Numbered from the stretch's first letter, positions 1 to 8,931 are shown. The stretch is DNA of 64,000 bases from an uncultured Myxococcales bacterium (GCA_903883645.1 CAISBR010000108.1:1-64000), one strand, 5' to 3'. Made by a program: numbers and translations. The notes: generated by a model not told the origin, from the sequence alone.

Positions 1-247
1 ACTTGGCGTCGCTAAGACCATCGGTGCTGCCGGCGGTGCTATCGCCTTTGCCGGGATTGGGGCCTAGGTCGGTGCCAAACCAGATGTCGTTGTTGGTCGG
101 TGTCGTCGAGCTGCCGCAACCGACGGCCACGGTCAGCAACATACTTATCGCCAAGCCACTTATCGCCAAGCCACTGCTCGCCAAGCCACTGCTCGCCAAG
201 CCACTGCTCGCCAAGCCGAACCGTCGTCTGCAATTGGGGTTTGCCAT
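1..247 (-). CDS. Lipoprotein, N-terminal part (cut by window edge)
   Basis: The ATG at 247 follows a GGAG Shine-Dalgarno six bases upstream, and the frame stays open to the window edge, so only about 82 residues are seen. The protein starts with a basic stretch (MANPNCRRRF), a hydrophobic region made of five tandem GLASS/GLAIS pentapeptides, then MLLTVAVGC, a lipobox with the lipidated Cys at residue 44. The mature start is Gly/Ser/Thr/Asp-rich, a typical lipoprotein tether. It lies 64 bases downstream of the BamB-like gene on the same strand and may be its operon partner. The function of the mature part cannot be told. It is an outer- or inner-membrane lipoprotein by inference from the lipobox. 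Confidence 0.7.
   Translation of the reverse strand, partial: MANPNCRRRFGLASSGLASSGLASSGLAISGLAISMLLTVAVGCGSSTTPTNNDIWFGTDLGPNPGKGDSTAGSTDGLSDAK
149..223 (-). repeat. Five tandem 15-bp units inside a signal peptide
   Basis: Five consecutive 15-base units (on the plus strand CGCCAAGCCACTGCT or a close variant) run through the hydrophobic part of the lipoprotein signal peptide. Units 2 to 4 are identical, unit 1 ends TAT instead of GCT, and unit 5 diverges at its last six bases. Each unit encodes one GLASS or GLAIS pentapeptide on the minus strand. The unit length is a multiple of three, so gain or loss of units keeps the frame and only changes signal-peptide length. Confidence 0.9.
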
Positions 248-311
248 GGTCACTCCCTGCCGGAATGCTGCCGGGAAGGTGCGGGGACGGTAACGGCGGG
301 TGCCGCCGTCG

Positions 312-1499
312 CTAAGGCAAGTCGCTCTCGACACCCGCATCGCGGCGAATTTCAAGGCCATACGCCACGCCGCCGTTGCCAAGCATCAGCGCGAGCGGCC
401 CTGCTGCCACTGGCGCTGCCGAAGTGCCATACTCCGAAGCCGCGTGCAGCAGCGTTACCAAATCACTCGGCCGCAGCAAGTCCAAGCCGCTCTCGGTCGT
501 CACCAGCAGCATGTCGCCATACCAACTCAGGTTACCGGCCGCCGTACTCGGCAGCTTGCGCGCCGCCAGTTGCTTGCCATCAAGGCCAATTAGGTGCACT
601 TCGCCCAGCGCCGAAATCACCGCGATGCCTTGGGGCGTCACGATGGGCTGGCCCAAGCCCTCGACCTCGTAGCGCCACAGAATCGCCCCGTCCGCCGGCG
701 CCACCGCGCATAGGCCACCGCTATGCGACGACGCGAGCACCATCGGCACACCGTCCTTGCCGCGCATGGCTACGGGAGTGGTGTCCACATCGCCAAACTG
801 CGAGCGGTCGCGGTGCTCCAGCGTCACCTCCCACAGCAGTGCCCCGTCGCGCGCATTTAGTGCCGCCAGTTTACCAGTCGGCGTGCCCACATACACTGTC
901 TTGCCAAAAACCAGCGCGCCGCCCTGACCCTCGACCAGGTAGTCGCGGTCGACCGTCACGGTCCAACGCCAGCTTGGCTTGCCGGTGGCAAGGTCTAGCG
1001 CGAGCAACGAACCCGGGTCCGCCACCACGTACACAAAGCGTTCATCGGCCGCGAGCGGCGAGCGCACCGGCAGCTCCAAGCGACTCGGCTGAGCCCAGCG
1101 CGGCTTGCCCGTGCCCGGCTCCATCGCATACACGGTGCCCGCCATGGTGGCCGCAATCAGCGTCGCGCTCGCCTCGCCTGGCAGCTGCACGAGGACCGGC
1201 CGGCCCACCACTGCCTCGCTAGTGTGCGTATGCCAAAGTTTTTTGCCATCGCTCACGCGCAGCGACGTCACGCCGGCCACGCTGCCCAGCCACGCCGTGC
1301 TGGCATCGGCCGACAGCAGCGGGGTCGCAAACTCGCGCGGCTTATACAAAATGCCGTCGCCGCCCACTGCGGTGCGCCACTTAACCTCGACATGCGAAGC
1401 CTGCGCGGCGATCGGCAACAGCACAGCCAGCAGCACCAACCCGGCGGTCAGCGCCAATTGGCTGCAATGGCGATAGGTTACTTGGCTACGGGGGATCAC
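312..1499 (-). CDS. BamB-like PQQ beta-propeller protein
   Basis: A 395-residue exported protein. An N-terminal signal peptide (hydrophobic segment around residues 14-33, ending AAQAS) is followed by repeated blades with the WxxxxG pattern of PQQ-like propellers (WLGSVAG, VYAMEPGTGKPRW, LLALDLATGKPSW, LAALNARDGALLW). BamB is the scaffold of the BAM outer-membrane assembly machine. The GTG start at 1499 overlaps the stop of the upstream YfgM-like gene (GTGA), and yfgM-bamB is the gene order of Escherichia coli, which supports the assignment. Unlike enterobacterial BamB, the signal peptide has no lipobox Cys, so this form would be periplasmic and soluble. Another periplasmic PQQ-repeat protein remains possible. 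Confidence 0.7.
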   Translation of the reverse strand: MIPRSQVTYRHCSQLALTAGLVLLAVLLPIAAQASHVEVKWRTAVGGDGILYKPREFATPLLSADASTAWLGSVAGVTSLRVSDGKKLWHTHTSEAVVGRPVLVQLPGEASATLIAATMAGTVYAMEPGTGKPRWAQPSRLELPVRSPLAADERFVYVVADPGSLLALDLATGKPSWRWTVTVDRDYLVEGQGGALVFGKTVYVGTPTGKLAALNARDGALLWEVTLEHRDRSQFGDVDTTPVAMRGKDGVPMVLASSHSGGLCAVAPADGAILWRYEVEGLGQPIVTPQGIAVISALGEVHLIGLDGKQLAARKLPSTAAGNLSWYGDMLLVTTESGLDLLRPSDLVTLLHAASEYGTSAAPVAAGPLALMLGNGGVAYGLEIRRDAGVESDLP

Positions 1500-2281
1500 A
1501 GGCGGCTCAGCTTGCCCCGAGCGTCGGCGGCCAGCATCGCCAGCGGACCAGCCGGCGGGTCTTTGTCGCCGGGCCGCGCAGCTTTGAGCGCCTCTTCGTA
1601 AGCAGTCTTGGCTTTGGCCGCATCAGGGGCCTTCGAACCAGCGGCCGGGCTATACAGGTCGCCCAAGCGCACCTTGGCAAGCGCCTTGGTGAAGTCGGTG
1701 CTCGCCAGCTTGGCCACCTCGCTCCACTCCGCAGCGGCTTCGGCAGTTTTGCCCAACGCCATCAGCGCGGTCGCCTTCTGCTCGTGCAGGGGCAGCTCAA
1801 GCGCGGTGCCCTTCGCCGCATCGAGCGCGGCCTGGATCGCCCGCAACTGGCCTTCGCGGTCGCCGTTCACGGCCTTGGCGCCGCCCACAACTAGACCAAT
1901 GATTGCGGCAGCCTTGGGGTCTTCGGTCTTGGCCGCGGCCAGCACCGCATCGGCGCGGGCCTTGTCGCTGGCAAAGCTCAGGCGATCTTTCGACGGCGCA
2001 GGGGCTTCGGGGTCGTCCGACGGCGGAATCACCGGAGCGCTCGCCGCCTCGAACACGGCCGCGGTCTGCTCGGCGCGCGACTGCTCCGACGAAGCGCTGA
2101 AGATCTGATACACGCCGATACCGCCCCACACGGCCGACACGCTGACTATGGTAATCGCCACGGGTTTCCAGTGCTTTTCCATCCAAGCCGACAGGGTCCA
2201 CAGCTCCTCTTCGACGATGTCGGGGGCGGCGATCTCGGCCAGTTCTGCCTTGCGCGTCTTCTTGTTTTGCTGAGCGGCCAT
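1496..2281 (-). CDS. YfgM-like membrane-anchored TPR protein
   Basis: 261 residues from the ATG at 2281, which has GAGG nine bases upstream; an upstream in-frame ATG at 2290 lies directly against that GAGG and is less likely. A charged cytoplasmic start (MAAQQNKKTRKAE) leads to one membrane segment (about residues 38-58, containing VAITIVSVSAVWGGIG), an Ala/Pro-rich linker, and an Ala-rich helical region with TPR-like pairs (ATALMALGKTAEAAAEWSEVA, shortened here to its core). This is the YfgM/TPR_21 architecture: an ancillary SecYEG-associated chaperone in enterobacteria. It is translationally coupled by a 4-base overlap to the BamB-like gene. The 108 bases upstream separate it from the ether-lipid operon. 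Confidence 0.7.
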   Translation of the reverse strand: MAAQQNKKTRKAELAEIAAPDIVEEELWTLSAWMEKHWKPVAITIVSVSAVWGGIGVYQIFSASSEQSRAEQTAAVFEAASAPVIPPSDDPEAPAPSKDRLSFASDKARADAVLAAAKTEDPKAAAIIGLVVGGAKAVNGDREGQLRAIQAALDAAKGTALELPLHEQKATALMALGKTAEAAAEWSEVAKLASTDFTKALAKVRLGDLYSPAAGSKAPDAAKAKTAYEEALKAARPGDKDPPAGPLAMLAADARGKLSRL

Positions 2282-2389
2282 GGTATGCATCCTCGCTAGT
2301 GAATTCGGTCGCCGGCCTTGCTGCAAGTGCCCGCGGAGCGCAATAGATAGCGGCAATTCGGCGAAAAAGTCAACCGCAGCGCGGGGCGA

Positions 2390-3424
2390 TCAGACGCCCT
2401 TGCCTTGGAGCGCCGGATGGTTCGCCCGCAGCCAAGCTACGGTATCAGCAAGTGTTTGTCGCCCAGGTCGCGGCTGATAGCCCAGCTCGGGGCCGCTGTA
2501 ACGCGATTTGATACCCCAATAGTGGCTGCCCATCTCGATCACCACGGGGTCGGGCAGCGGCGAGTGCTTGCCCAGCAGATGTGCTGCAGATTCAACAGTC
2601 TTGGCTAGAGCGTGGGCGGTGCCGTACGGCATTACCCGCGCAGGTGCCGCCACGCCGCTCACTTGCCGGCACAACTCAAAGAATTCGGGCACCGTCACGT
2701 TCTCGCCATCTAGGTGGTACACGGGGCGAGCCGCCGGGTGGTCTAGAGCCGCCACGATGGCCGGCGCCGCGTCGCGCACATCGATAAAGCTCATGCCACC
2801 TTCGATGACGAACGGAAACTTCTTCCTAAGAAATTTAAGCACATAGCTGGTTGAGCGAAAGCGATGATCGCCGGGCCCCAGCAAGATCGGCGGCCGAATA
2901 ATGGTCAATTGCACGCCCAGCTGGGTCGCCAACGCCCGCGCCGCGCGCTCCGCCTTGACCTTGCTGTCGTAATAGGGCCAATCGCGCACCACCCGATCGA
3001 CGTAATCCGCATCTTCGTCGGCCCGTTGCGCCGGCGAACGAAAGCAGGCCACCGTGCCCGCCGTCGACACAAACACCAGCCGCGCCCCCAGCTTGGCCGC
3101 CAGCCTCACCATCCGCAGCGTGCCCTCTACGTTGGTTTCGTAGATATCTTCGGGGCTTCGCCGACTATGCCGCACAATCGCCGCGGTGTGGATGATGCCG
3201 GTGGTACCGAGCAGCCGGCGATCGCCCGTCCAGCCTTCAGAACCCGTTATGCCGCCTTCAATCAGGTCGACAGTCGGGTAGGGCGCGGTCCAGTCTTGCC
3301 GGTTCCACTCCGAGCGACGGCGCACCAGCGCCACCACCTTGGCGTTGCGCTCCGTCAGCGAGGCGATGATGTGCCGACCCAAGAAGCCGGTGGCACCGGT
3401 CAGCAATACCTTAGAATCACTCAT
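2390..3424 (-). CDS. Extended SDR reductase (3-beta-HSD/epimerase family)
   Basis: 344 residues from the ATG at 3424, seven bases after the stop of the FAR-acyltransferase gene, so almost certainly cotranscribed. The N-terminus has the Rossmann motif VLLTGATGFLG and the active site shows an STAGT stretch followed by YYDSK (YxxxK). A conserved IRPPILLGPGD follows, as in extended short-chain dehydrogenases acting on sugars or sterols. In eukaryotic ether-lipid synthesis the alkyl-DHAP ketone is reduced by an SDR after the AGPS step. This gene is the third member of an operon with an AGPS homologue and an acyltransferase, so reduction of alkyl- or acyl-DHAP is a reasonable inference, but not shown by the sequence. 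Confidence 0.75.
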   Translation of the reverse strand: MSDSKVLLTGATGFLGRHIIASLTERNAKVVALVRRRSEWNRQDWTAPYPTVDLIEGGITGSEGWTGDRRLLGTTGIIHTAAIVRHSRRSPEDIYETNVEGTLRMVRLAAKLGARLVFVSTAGTVACFRSPAQRADEDADYVDRVVRDWPYYDSKVKAERAARALATQLGVQLTIIRPPILLGPGDHRFRSTSYVLKFLRKKFPFVIEGGMSFIDVRDAAPAIVAALDHPAARPVYHLDGENVTVPEFFELCRQVSGVAAPARVMPYGTAHALAKTVESAAHLLGKHSPLPDPVVIEMGSHYWGIKSRYSGPELGYQPRPGRQTLADTVAWLRANHPALQGKGV

Positions 3425-3431
3425 GTTCGAC

Positions 3432-6125
3432 TCAGCTAGCGGCGCGAAGGGCCTCAGTTTGTAGCTCGGCAGCATACCACGCGCAGTCGGTGCGGTACGC
3501 TTCGATAGCGTGGGCGTGTGGGCCCCACACCGAGCGGCCGTCTTCGCCCGTGGCCAAGATGCCGCGGACCTTCAAGTCGTCGAAACAAGCTTGAATGTTT
3601 GGCAAGTACGCATCCGAGAGCTCGTGACCCACACCGCGCGGTGTAGCATGGCGCGGCGGCCACTGCGGTGCCCCCAAAGCCTGCGCAGTCGCTGCATAAT
3701 CACGGGCGATTGGCTCGAACAGGGCCTTGAGCAGCCGCTGCAGCCGCGGGTCGCTCAGCTCGGCACCCTCTGCACAAAACTGCTGCTGGTGGTAGCCATT
3801 GAGGGCCACATGGTGATGTAGCGCAGGATGATTGGGCCACAACTGCTCAACTTCGCGGTAGAATAGGTGCTGCCATTGGTAACGCAGCGACATCTCGGCA
3901 ATGCGGTCTAGGTACTCTTCGCCCGACAGCGGGCTTTCGATGACCGTGCCGCCGCGCCTCTCGATCGTGTCGCGAAGCCAAGCATAATCAATCCCTTGTA
4001 CGTCGGCATGGTGCAGGAATGCCCGCAAGTGAAAGCTAGTCGTCGCGGTGTGGGCCTGCAGCTCGGCCACCACATGCCGACTAATTTCGCGCAGATCTGC
4101 CCCTGGCGCCATCACCACCGGGTCGCCGCAGGCAATGTGCACGCGGCCCAAGTCCACACCACCCTTAGCCAGCTTGACCACCCACTGCGCCAGCGCTTCG
4201 AGCCGCATCTCGGGCTTGGCCGCGCCGCTCAGCTCTTGCACCAGCGAATCCTCTTCAGGCACGCGGTCATACGTCAGTGCGATCGGCAGCAGCGTAAACG
4301 TCTCGCCGGTCTCTTGCAGGCAGCGCAGCAGACCGTGCTTGGGCGGCAAGAACTGCCGCGACCGCGAGCGCGCACCTTCGATAAAGAACTGAATTGTCTC
4401 GCGTTTGTCGACCAGTTCGTGCACGTGCTGCACTAGCTCGGGGTCGCGGCCCCCACCGCGCCGCAAGTAAAAGGCCTGGGTCTTGACAAATAGCCGCCCC
4501 AGCAGCGGAATTTTTGAGAATTCATCGGCCGCCGCAATGTGCGGAATGGCGATACCCAGGTCCGGGCGGGCAAAAAACAGGTACGAGCACAGCAAAAAGT
4601 CCATGTACGAACGGTGGCTTGGAATCAGCACCAGCACGCTGCCCGGCGCCGCCGCATCCACCGCCCGCGAAAAGCTCTCGCGATCAAATGTAACCGCGGT
4701 GGTCGACTGCCGCAGCGCCTTGCGAACGGCCACGGCAAAGGTACGAATTGCCCAGTTTCCAGAGGGTTGCTTGGCGGCCCACTGCAAATCCGACAGCACA
4801 TTGTCTTTGTGTTGCCGCCCCGCCAGCAGCATCTCGCTGTCGTCGCGCTTGAGCAGGTAGCGATACACGCCGCGGCAAACGACCTCTAAGTACTCCTCGC
4901 GGCGAAACAGCGCGTCGTCGAGCGCCTCGGTCGCCCGAAAGTCGAAGGTCTTGGTGGTAAAATACGGAAACTGGTGGTTCAGATACGCGATCTTGTCGGC
5001 AAGCCGCTTGGCGTTTTTCTGCAGCTTCTTGTTGCCAACCAGCGCCCCCACGGTCGCCGCCAGCTTGGTCGGCACTTGGTGATGGCGGGCATCCAGGACC
5101 TTGAACGTATTCGAATTCGGCCCGATATAATGCAGCCCTGGCGTCTTATCGATCGGGTGGCTGCGGTAAAAGCGCGCAATGATCTCGGCACAGGTGTCGA
5201 TGCGGCACGAGTGCTGCAGGCCGGCCACGGCAAAGCGAATCTTGGGCAACGACTCGCGCTCGCCCGCAAAGGCGGCTTCGATGATCCGATCGCTCACCAC
5301 ATCGACCGGCACGATATCGAGGCGACTGGCCCGATCGCCGATCAGCGCCTTCATGTGACCCATACCGATCATCAGCGCGAAACCAGCGAAAGCTGCAGCG
5401 GAATCGATCCAGCCGGGGAAGGGTTGCCGCCACGACGCCGCGACAATCGACGGCCGCACAATCGCCAGCGGCACTTCGCCGCGCCGCTCCATCAGCAGGT
5501 GCTCGACCACGCACTTGGTAAACGTGTAGGTATTGGGGTGGCCCGTCTCGGCGAGCAGCGCCTTCTCGTCGGCCTTTCCTGCTAGAATTGACTGGTAAAT
5601 CGAAGCAGCCGACCGCGGCAACGGTACCAAAGTCTCGTGGATCGCCTCTTTGCGCCAGGGCGTGACATAGGCCGTCGACACCGAGACCATCCGCTGCAAC
5701 ATCCGGCAGCCGCGCGCCATCTCTAACACATTGAGCGCACTGGTGATATTCGCCGCGGCGGCATCGGCAATCGGCAGATCGAATTCGACCGAGGCCGCGC
5801 AATGCACAATTCGCGTCACGCTGCGCTGCACCAGCTCGACGTCGTGGGGCGAAAGCCCGCAATCGCGTTGGGTTAGCTCGCCGCCCAGCGCCCGCACATT
5901 GCGCGCCCAGCCCTTGGGCAGCAGCTCAAACGCCCGCGAGGCGGCAATCTCGTCTTCAAAGCGCTGTTGCGGGGCCTTACCCTTTTTGTCGCGGATCAGC
6001 ACGTAGATGGTGCCAATCGCTAGCTCGGCGCGCCGCCGCACCAGCTCGTGCAGCACTACCTTGCCCACAAAGCCGGTAGCACCCGTCAAAAATACGGTGT
6101 TGTGTTCAGTACTTACAAGACGCAT
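3432..6125 (-). CDS. Fatty acyl-CoA reductase fused to GPAT/DHAPAT acyltransferase
   Basis: 897 residues with two enzymes in one chain. Residues 1 to about 440 are a fatty acyl-CoA reductase of the FAR/male-sterility family: Rossmann motif TGATGFVGK (14-22) and YTFTK (200-204, YxxxK), which would make fatty alcohol from acyl-CoA. Residues about 450-897 are a PlsB/GNPAT-type acyltransferase: HRSYMD (504-509, HX4D) and FIEGARSRSR (581-590) before LPPKHGLL. In animals FAR1 and GNPAT (DHAP acyltransferase) are separate peroxisomal enzymes that supply the fatty alcohol and acyl-DHAP used by AGPS. The AGPS homologue is the next gene upstream (36 bases away), so the fusion very likely feeds it. A similar two-domain protein is, to my recollection, present in Myxococcus. 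Whether DHAP or glycerol-3-P is the acceptor is open. Confidence 0.85.
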   Translation of the reverse strand: MRLVSTEHNTVFLTGATGFVGKVVLHELVRRRAELAIGTIYVLIRDKKGKAPQQRFEDEIAASRAFELLPKGWARNVRALGGELTQRDCGLSPHDVELVQRSVTRIVHCAASVEFDLPIADAAAANITSALNVLEMARGCRMLQRMVSVSTAYVTPWRKEAIHETLVPLPRSAASIYQSILAGKADEKALLAETGHPNTYTFTKCVVEHLLMERRGEVPLAIVRPSIVAASWRQPFPGWIDSAAAFAGFALMIGMGHMKALIGDRASRLDIVPVDVVSDRIIEAAFAGERESLPKIRFAVAGLQHSCRIDTCAEIIARFYRSHPIDKTPGLHYIGPNSNTFKVLDARHHQVPTKLAATVGALVGNKKLQKNAKRLADKIAYLNHQFPYFTTKTFDFRATEALDDALFRREEYLEVVCRGVYRYLLKRDDSEMLLAGRQHKDNVLSDLQWAAKQPSGNWAIRTFAVAVRKALRQSTTAVTFDRESFSRAVDAAAPGSVLVLIPSHRSYMDFLLCSYLFFARPDLGIAIPHIAAADEFSKIPLLGRLFVKTQAFYLRRGGGRDPELVQHVHELVDKRETIQFFIEGARSRSRQFLPPKHGLLRCLQETGETFTLLPIALTYDRVPEEDSLVQELSGAAKPEMRLEALAQWVVKLAKGGVDLGRVHIACGDPVVMAPGADLREISRHVVAELQAHTATTSFHLRAFLHHADVQGIDYAWLRDTIERRGGTVIESPLSGEEYLDRIAEMSLRYQWQHLFYREVEQLWPNHPALHHHVALNGYHQQQFCAEGAELSDPRLQRLLKALFEPIARDYAATAQALGAPQWPPRHATPRGVGHELSDAYLPNIQACFDDLKVRGILATGEDGRSVWGPHAHAIEAYRTDCAWYAAELQTEALRAAS

Positions 6126-6161
6126 CGTTCCTCGTTGTCGGCCGGGTCGAAAGGGGCTTCG

Positions 6162-8066
6162 CTACGCGTAATCGCCCGCGCGCCGCCCGGCGGTCTGGTT
6201 GCCCGTGCCAAAGATGTTCTGCGGATCCACAGCATTTTTCAGCGCTTTCTGCATGTCGAGCCCGGCCTGACTCATGATATTGGTCATGAAGTGCTGGCGC
6301 AGCTTGCCGATGCCGTGGTGGTGCGAGAGCGAGCCGCCGCAGCGCATCATCTCGACGCGGGCCGCATTCTCAAGGTGGTGGTATACCTGGGTCGGGTTCT
6401 CGACACCCTTGTAATAATAGGCGAAATAGAAGTACACGCAGGCGCCTGTCTCGTAGATCTGCGTCACGCGGCACGTCACAAACGGCACACCGGGCAGCCC
6501 CAGCGCCTTGTGTTCGTCGTACAGCTTCTGCTTGACGTTCTTGACCAGCGTCGTCAGGTCTGACCACGCCACGCTCGTCTCGAAGCTCTCGGCCAGCACC
6601 CAGTGATCCATCACAAAATCGCGGATATACGCAATGCCATAGGTCAGCTGGTAGCCGCGCTCGCCGTTCTCGCCACCCGCGGGCATGCCGTTGAACTTCT
6701 TGGCTAAGCTGTAGACGAGCTCCTCTTGCGCCGCGACCTCGCGCTTGCTGCCCTCGAACACCAGCGTCAGCGCCGTCATCTGGTTCGGGTCAAAGCCCTG
6801 CAGCTTGGTCACATACAGCTTTTCAACTTTGCTTTTATGGACTTTCCAGCCCTTGCTCGCCGGCTTGAGCGCCTGGCCAAACTGGAACTGCAGGTTGTCC
6901 ATCAGCCGCACCGAGGCAGGCCAATCGCCCGTGCACGCCAGCTCGTACATAAACTGGCAACCCAGCTCAAAGTCTGGGAAAAGCACCGACCCGTACTTCT
7001 GCACCTCGGGCAGCGGAAACAGCTTGATCACGCACTGGGTGATAATGCCCAGATTGCCCTCGGAACCCAGCATCCACAAACGCGGATCGATGCCCACCGA
7101 CTCGCGCGGCGCCGCCTGGTTGCGCTGCAGCACGCCCTGGTTGCCCACCACCGTCACATCCAGCAGCAGGTCTTCGATGTTGCCGTAACGATTCTTCTTC
7201 ATCCCGCTGGCATGCGTCGCCACCCAGCCGCCCATCGTGCTGAATTCCACGCTGTCGGGCTCGTGGCCCATGGTAAAGCCGTGCTCGGCCAGCTGCGTCA
7301 TGATGTGGCGGCCCACCGCGCCGGCCTGGATGCAAGCCATGCGATTGACCGGGTCGATCCACAAGATGCGATTCATCCTGCGCATATCCACCGACACGAT
7401 GCACCGCGTCTCGGCCACGGGGCAACGCAGCGCGTCGGTCACATTGGTGCCGCCACCATACGGAATCAGCACCACATTGTGGGTCTGCGCCAGCCCCACC
7501 AGCTCGACCACCTGCTCCTCGCTCTCGGGGAACACGACTAGGTCGGGAATACGGGTCAACTTGCCGTATTTAATCGCGAACATCTCTTCTTGGGTGTGAC
7601 CGTGGCCGCGGCGCAAGCGGGCCCGCGCCTCGTCGCTCACCTGATCGACCTTCCAGCTGCCGCGAAGGGCCTGCTCGAAGGCCTCACTCTTTACAGGCTC
7701 AGGAATTTGCGGCGGAAACGACCACGGGTTGCGGTCATCGGCGCGAATATCCGAGCTCATCACCCCGCGCACCCACGGCATCAGCGTCGGCAGCACCTCG
7801 CCCGACAGGGTGTAGCGCTTACCAGACAAAACCACCGTGCTATCGGGGCGCGCCTCAAAGCGCGTATCGGCAAAACCCCAGGTAGAATCGGATTCTTCCT
7901 CGTCTTTGCCGATGTGCGGTGGCGGCGGCACAAACCGCGTATTGCCCGTGCCCAGCGTGCTCGGCCCGGCACCGGTCAGGCGCGACTTCAGCTTCTTGGC
8001 GGTGCTCAGTACGCGGGCGCCCGAGGCCAGAAGCTTCTCGGTATCAAATGCATTCGGAGTTTTCAT
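6162..8066 (-). CDS. agpS: Alkyldihydroxyacetonephosphate synthase
   Basis: 634 residues, strikingly close to the animal peroxisomal enzyme AGPS along the whole catalytic part. It has the FAD-binding PYGGGTNVT (202-210), TMGHEPDSVEFST (265-277), ASGMKKNRYGNIEDL (286-300), SVRLMDN (385-391), the tyrosine-rich CVYFYFAYYY (543-552, matching the region of the human active-site Tyr) and SHHHGIGKLR (581-590). AGPS exchanges the acyl chain of acyl-DHAP for a fatty alcohol, forming the ether bond of plasmalogens and alkyl lipids. It is the first gene of the operon agpS, FAR-acyltransferase, SDR. The N-terminal 60 residues are unlike AGPS and no peroxisomal signal is expected. Upstream, a TTGACA at 8228-8233 (minus strand) has no convincing -10 partner. 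Confidence 0.92.
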   Translation of the reverse strand: MKTPNAFDTEKLLASGARVLSTAKKLKSRLTGAGPSTLGTGNTRFVPPPPHIGKDEEESDSTWGFADTRFEARPDSTVVLSGKRYTLSGEVLPTLMPWVRGVMSSDIRADDRNPWSFPPQIPEPVKSEAFEQALRGSWKVDQVSDEARARLRRGHGHTQEEMFAIKYGKLTRIPDLVVFPESEEQVVELVGLAQTHNVVLIPYGGGTNVTDALRCPVAETRCIVSVDMRRMNRILWIDPVNRMACIQAGAVGRHIMTQLAEHGFTMGHEPDSVEFSTMGGWVATHASGMKKNRYGNIEDLLLDVTVVGNQGVLQRNQAAPRESVGIDPRLWMLGSEGNLGIITQCVIKLFPLPEVQKYGSVLFPDFELGCQFMYELACTGDWPASVRLMDNLQFQFGQALKPASKGWKVHKSKVEKLYVTKLQGFDPNQMTALTLVFEGSKREVAAQEELVYSLAKKFNGMPAGGENGERGYQLTYGIAYIRDFVMDHWVLAESFETSVAWSDLTTLVKNVKQKLYDEHKALGLPGVPFVTCRVTQIYETGACVYFYFAYYYKGVENPTQVYHHLENAARVEMMRCGGSLSHHHGIGKLRQHFMTNIMSQAGLDMQKALKNAVDPQNIFGTGNQTAGRRAGDYA

Positions 8067-8328
8067 CGGGTTCTATCTCGGTGGCGCGTGCCAGCGCTGC
8101 TGCGGGGGCGATCGCCCAGGCCATGCAGCGAGGACCAAGGGGATCAACAGGTCGCAGTGCCTCGGCGGCGGTGCGTGACGGAGGTGCGACGCGATGGTGA
8201 CCAAACGGTGACATGGTAGGCAGCGTTTGTCAAGGTCGCCGACGGTAGTCGAACTCCGCCGCAGCCCCAACTATTCCGAGATTATCTTCTGACAAATTAA
8301 AGCGAAACGCCGTCGTGGTTCGGGCCGC

Positions 8329-8931
8329 TTAGCGACTCGTAGGCGTGGCGCTGGCGGGCGGTGGTACGCGGCTCGCGCCGAGCAACTCGCGCAACCGGGG
8401 CACCAGATAGTCTACGGCTTCGGGCCCTTTGATCGCCCCTGCCAGCCGCGGCCCTGCGGCTTTACCGTCGTCGCCCGGTGTCGCAAAAAGAGGAATCATC
8501 TTAGAGGTATAACCGTTCGCATCGAGCTGTGCGTGGTCGCGGTCTGCGTCAAAGGCCAAGATGCGCAGGTTGCCCAGCGGTTCATCGAGCCGACCCGCCA
8601 CCGCCGCCTCGTGGAAGTAGCGGCACGGCTCGCACCATGTCGCCCCCACGTAGACTAGCAGTGTCTGCCCAGCCACTTGCGCTCGGCGCCGCTCGGCTCG
8701 CACGGCGCGCTGCACATCCGCGCTCGGCTGGGCATCCACCCAAACGAGATGATTCCCCTGCAGTTGCGGTCGAATACGCATCCTCAAACTGGTTGGCGTG
8801 GCGTCGATTGGCGGCGCAACCTCCGCAGTGTGTGCCTGCTCGAGTTGGTTCTGCACCGCGGGCGGCGGAGCAGGGCGCGAACAGCCGGCGATGGCCACCG
8901 CGACGGTCGCAAGTAAGGTCCAAAGTTTCAT
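8329..8931 (-). CDS. Thioredoxin-fold lipoprotein
   Basis: 200 residues. The signal peptide ends in VAIAGC with the lipid-modified Cys at residue 17, followed by a Pro-rich tether. The thioredoxin fold is shown by LLVYVGATWCEPC, a CxxC redox pair at Cys100 and Cys103, and a later cis-Pro-like segment around MIPLFATPG. The family includes membrane-tethered disulfide oxidoreductases of the periplasm. It lies 71 bases downstream of the DUF2330 gene on the same strand, and the upstream DUF2330 protein is rich in Cys pairs, so a role in its disulfide handling is a loose inference. The ATG has GAGAG six bases upstream. Confidence 0.75.
   Translation of the reverse strand: MKLWTLLATVAVAIAGCSRPAPPPAVQNQLEQAHTAEVAPPIDATPTSLRMRIRPQLQGNHLVWVDAQPSADVQRAVRAERRRAQVAGQTLLVYVGATWCEPCRYFHEAAVAGRLDEPLGNLRILAFDADRDHAQLDANGYTSKMIPLFATPGDDGKAAGPRLAGAIKGPEAVDYLVPRLRELLGASRVPPPASATPTSR

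Noticed and set aside
8228-8233. Perfect TTGACA upstream of agpS on the minus strand
   Set aside because: No acceptable -10 at 16 to 19 bases; one perfect hexamer in 260 bases is not enough.
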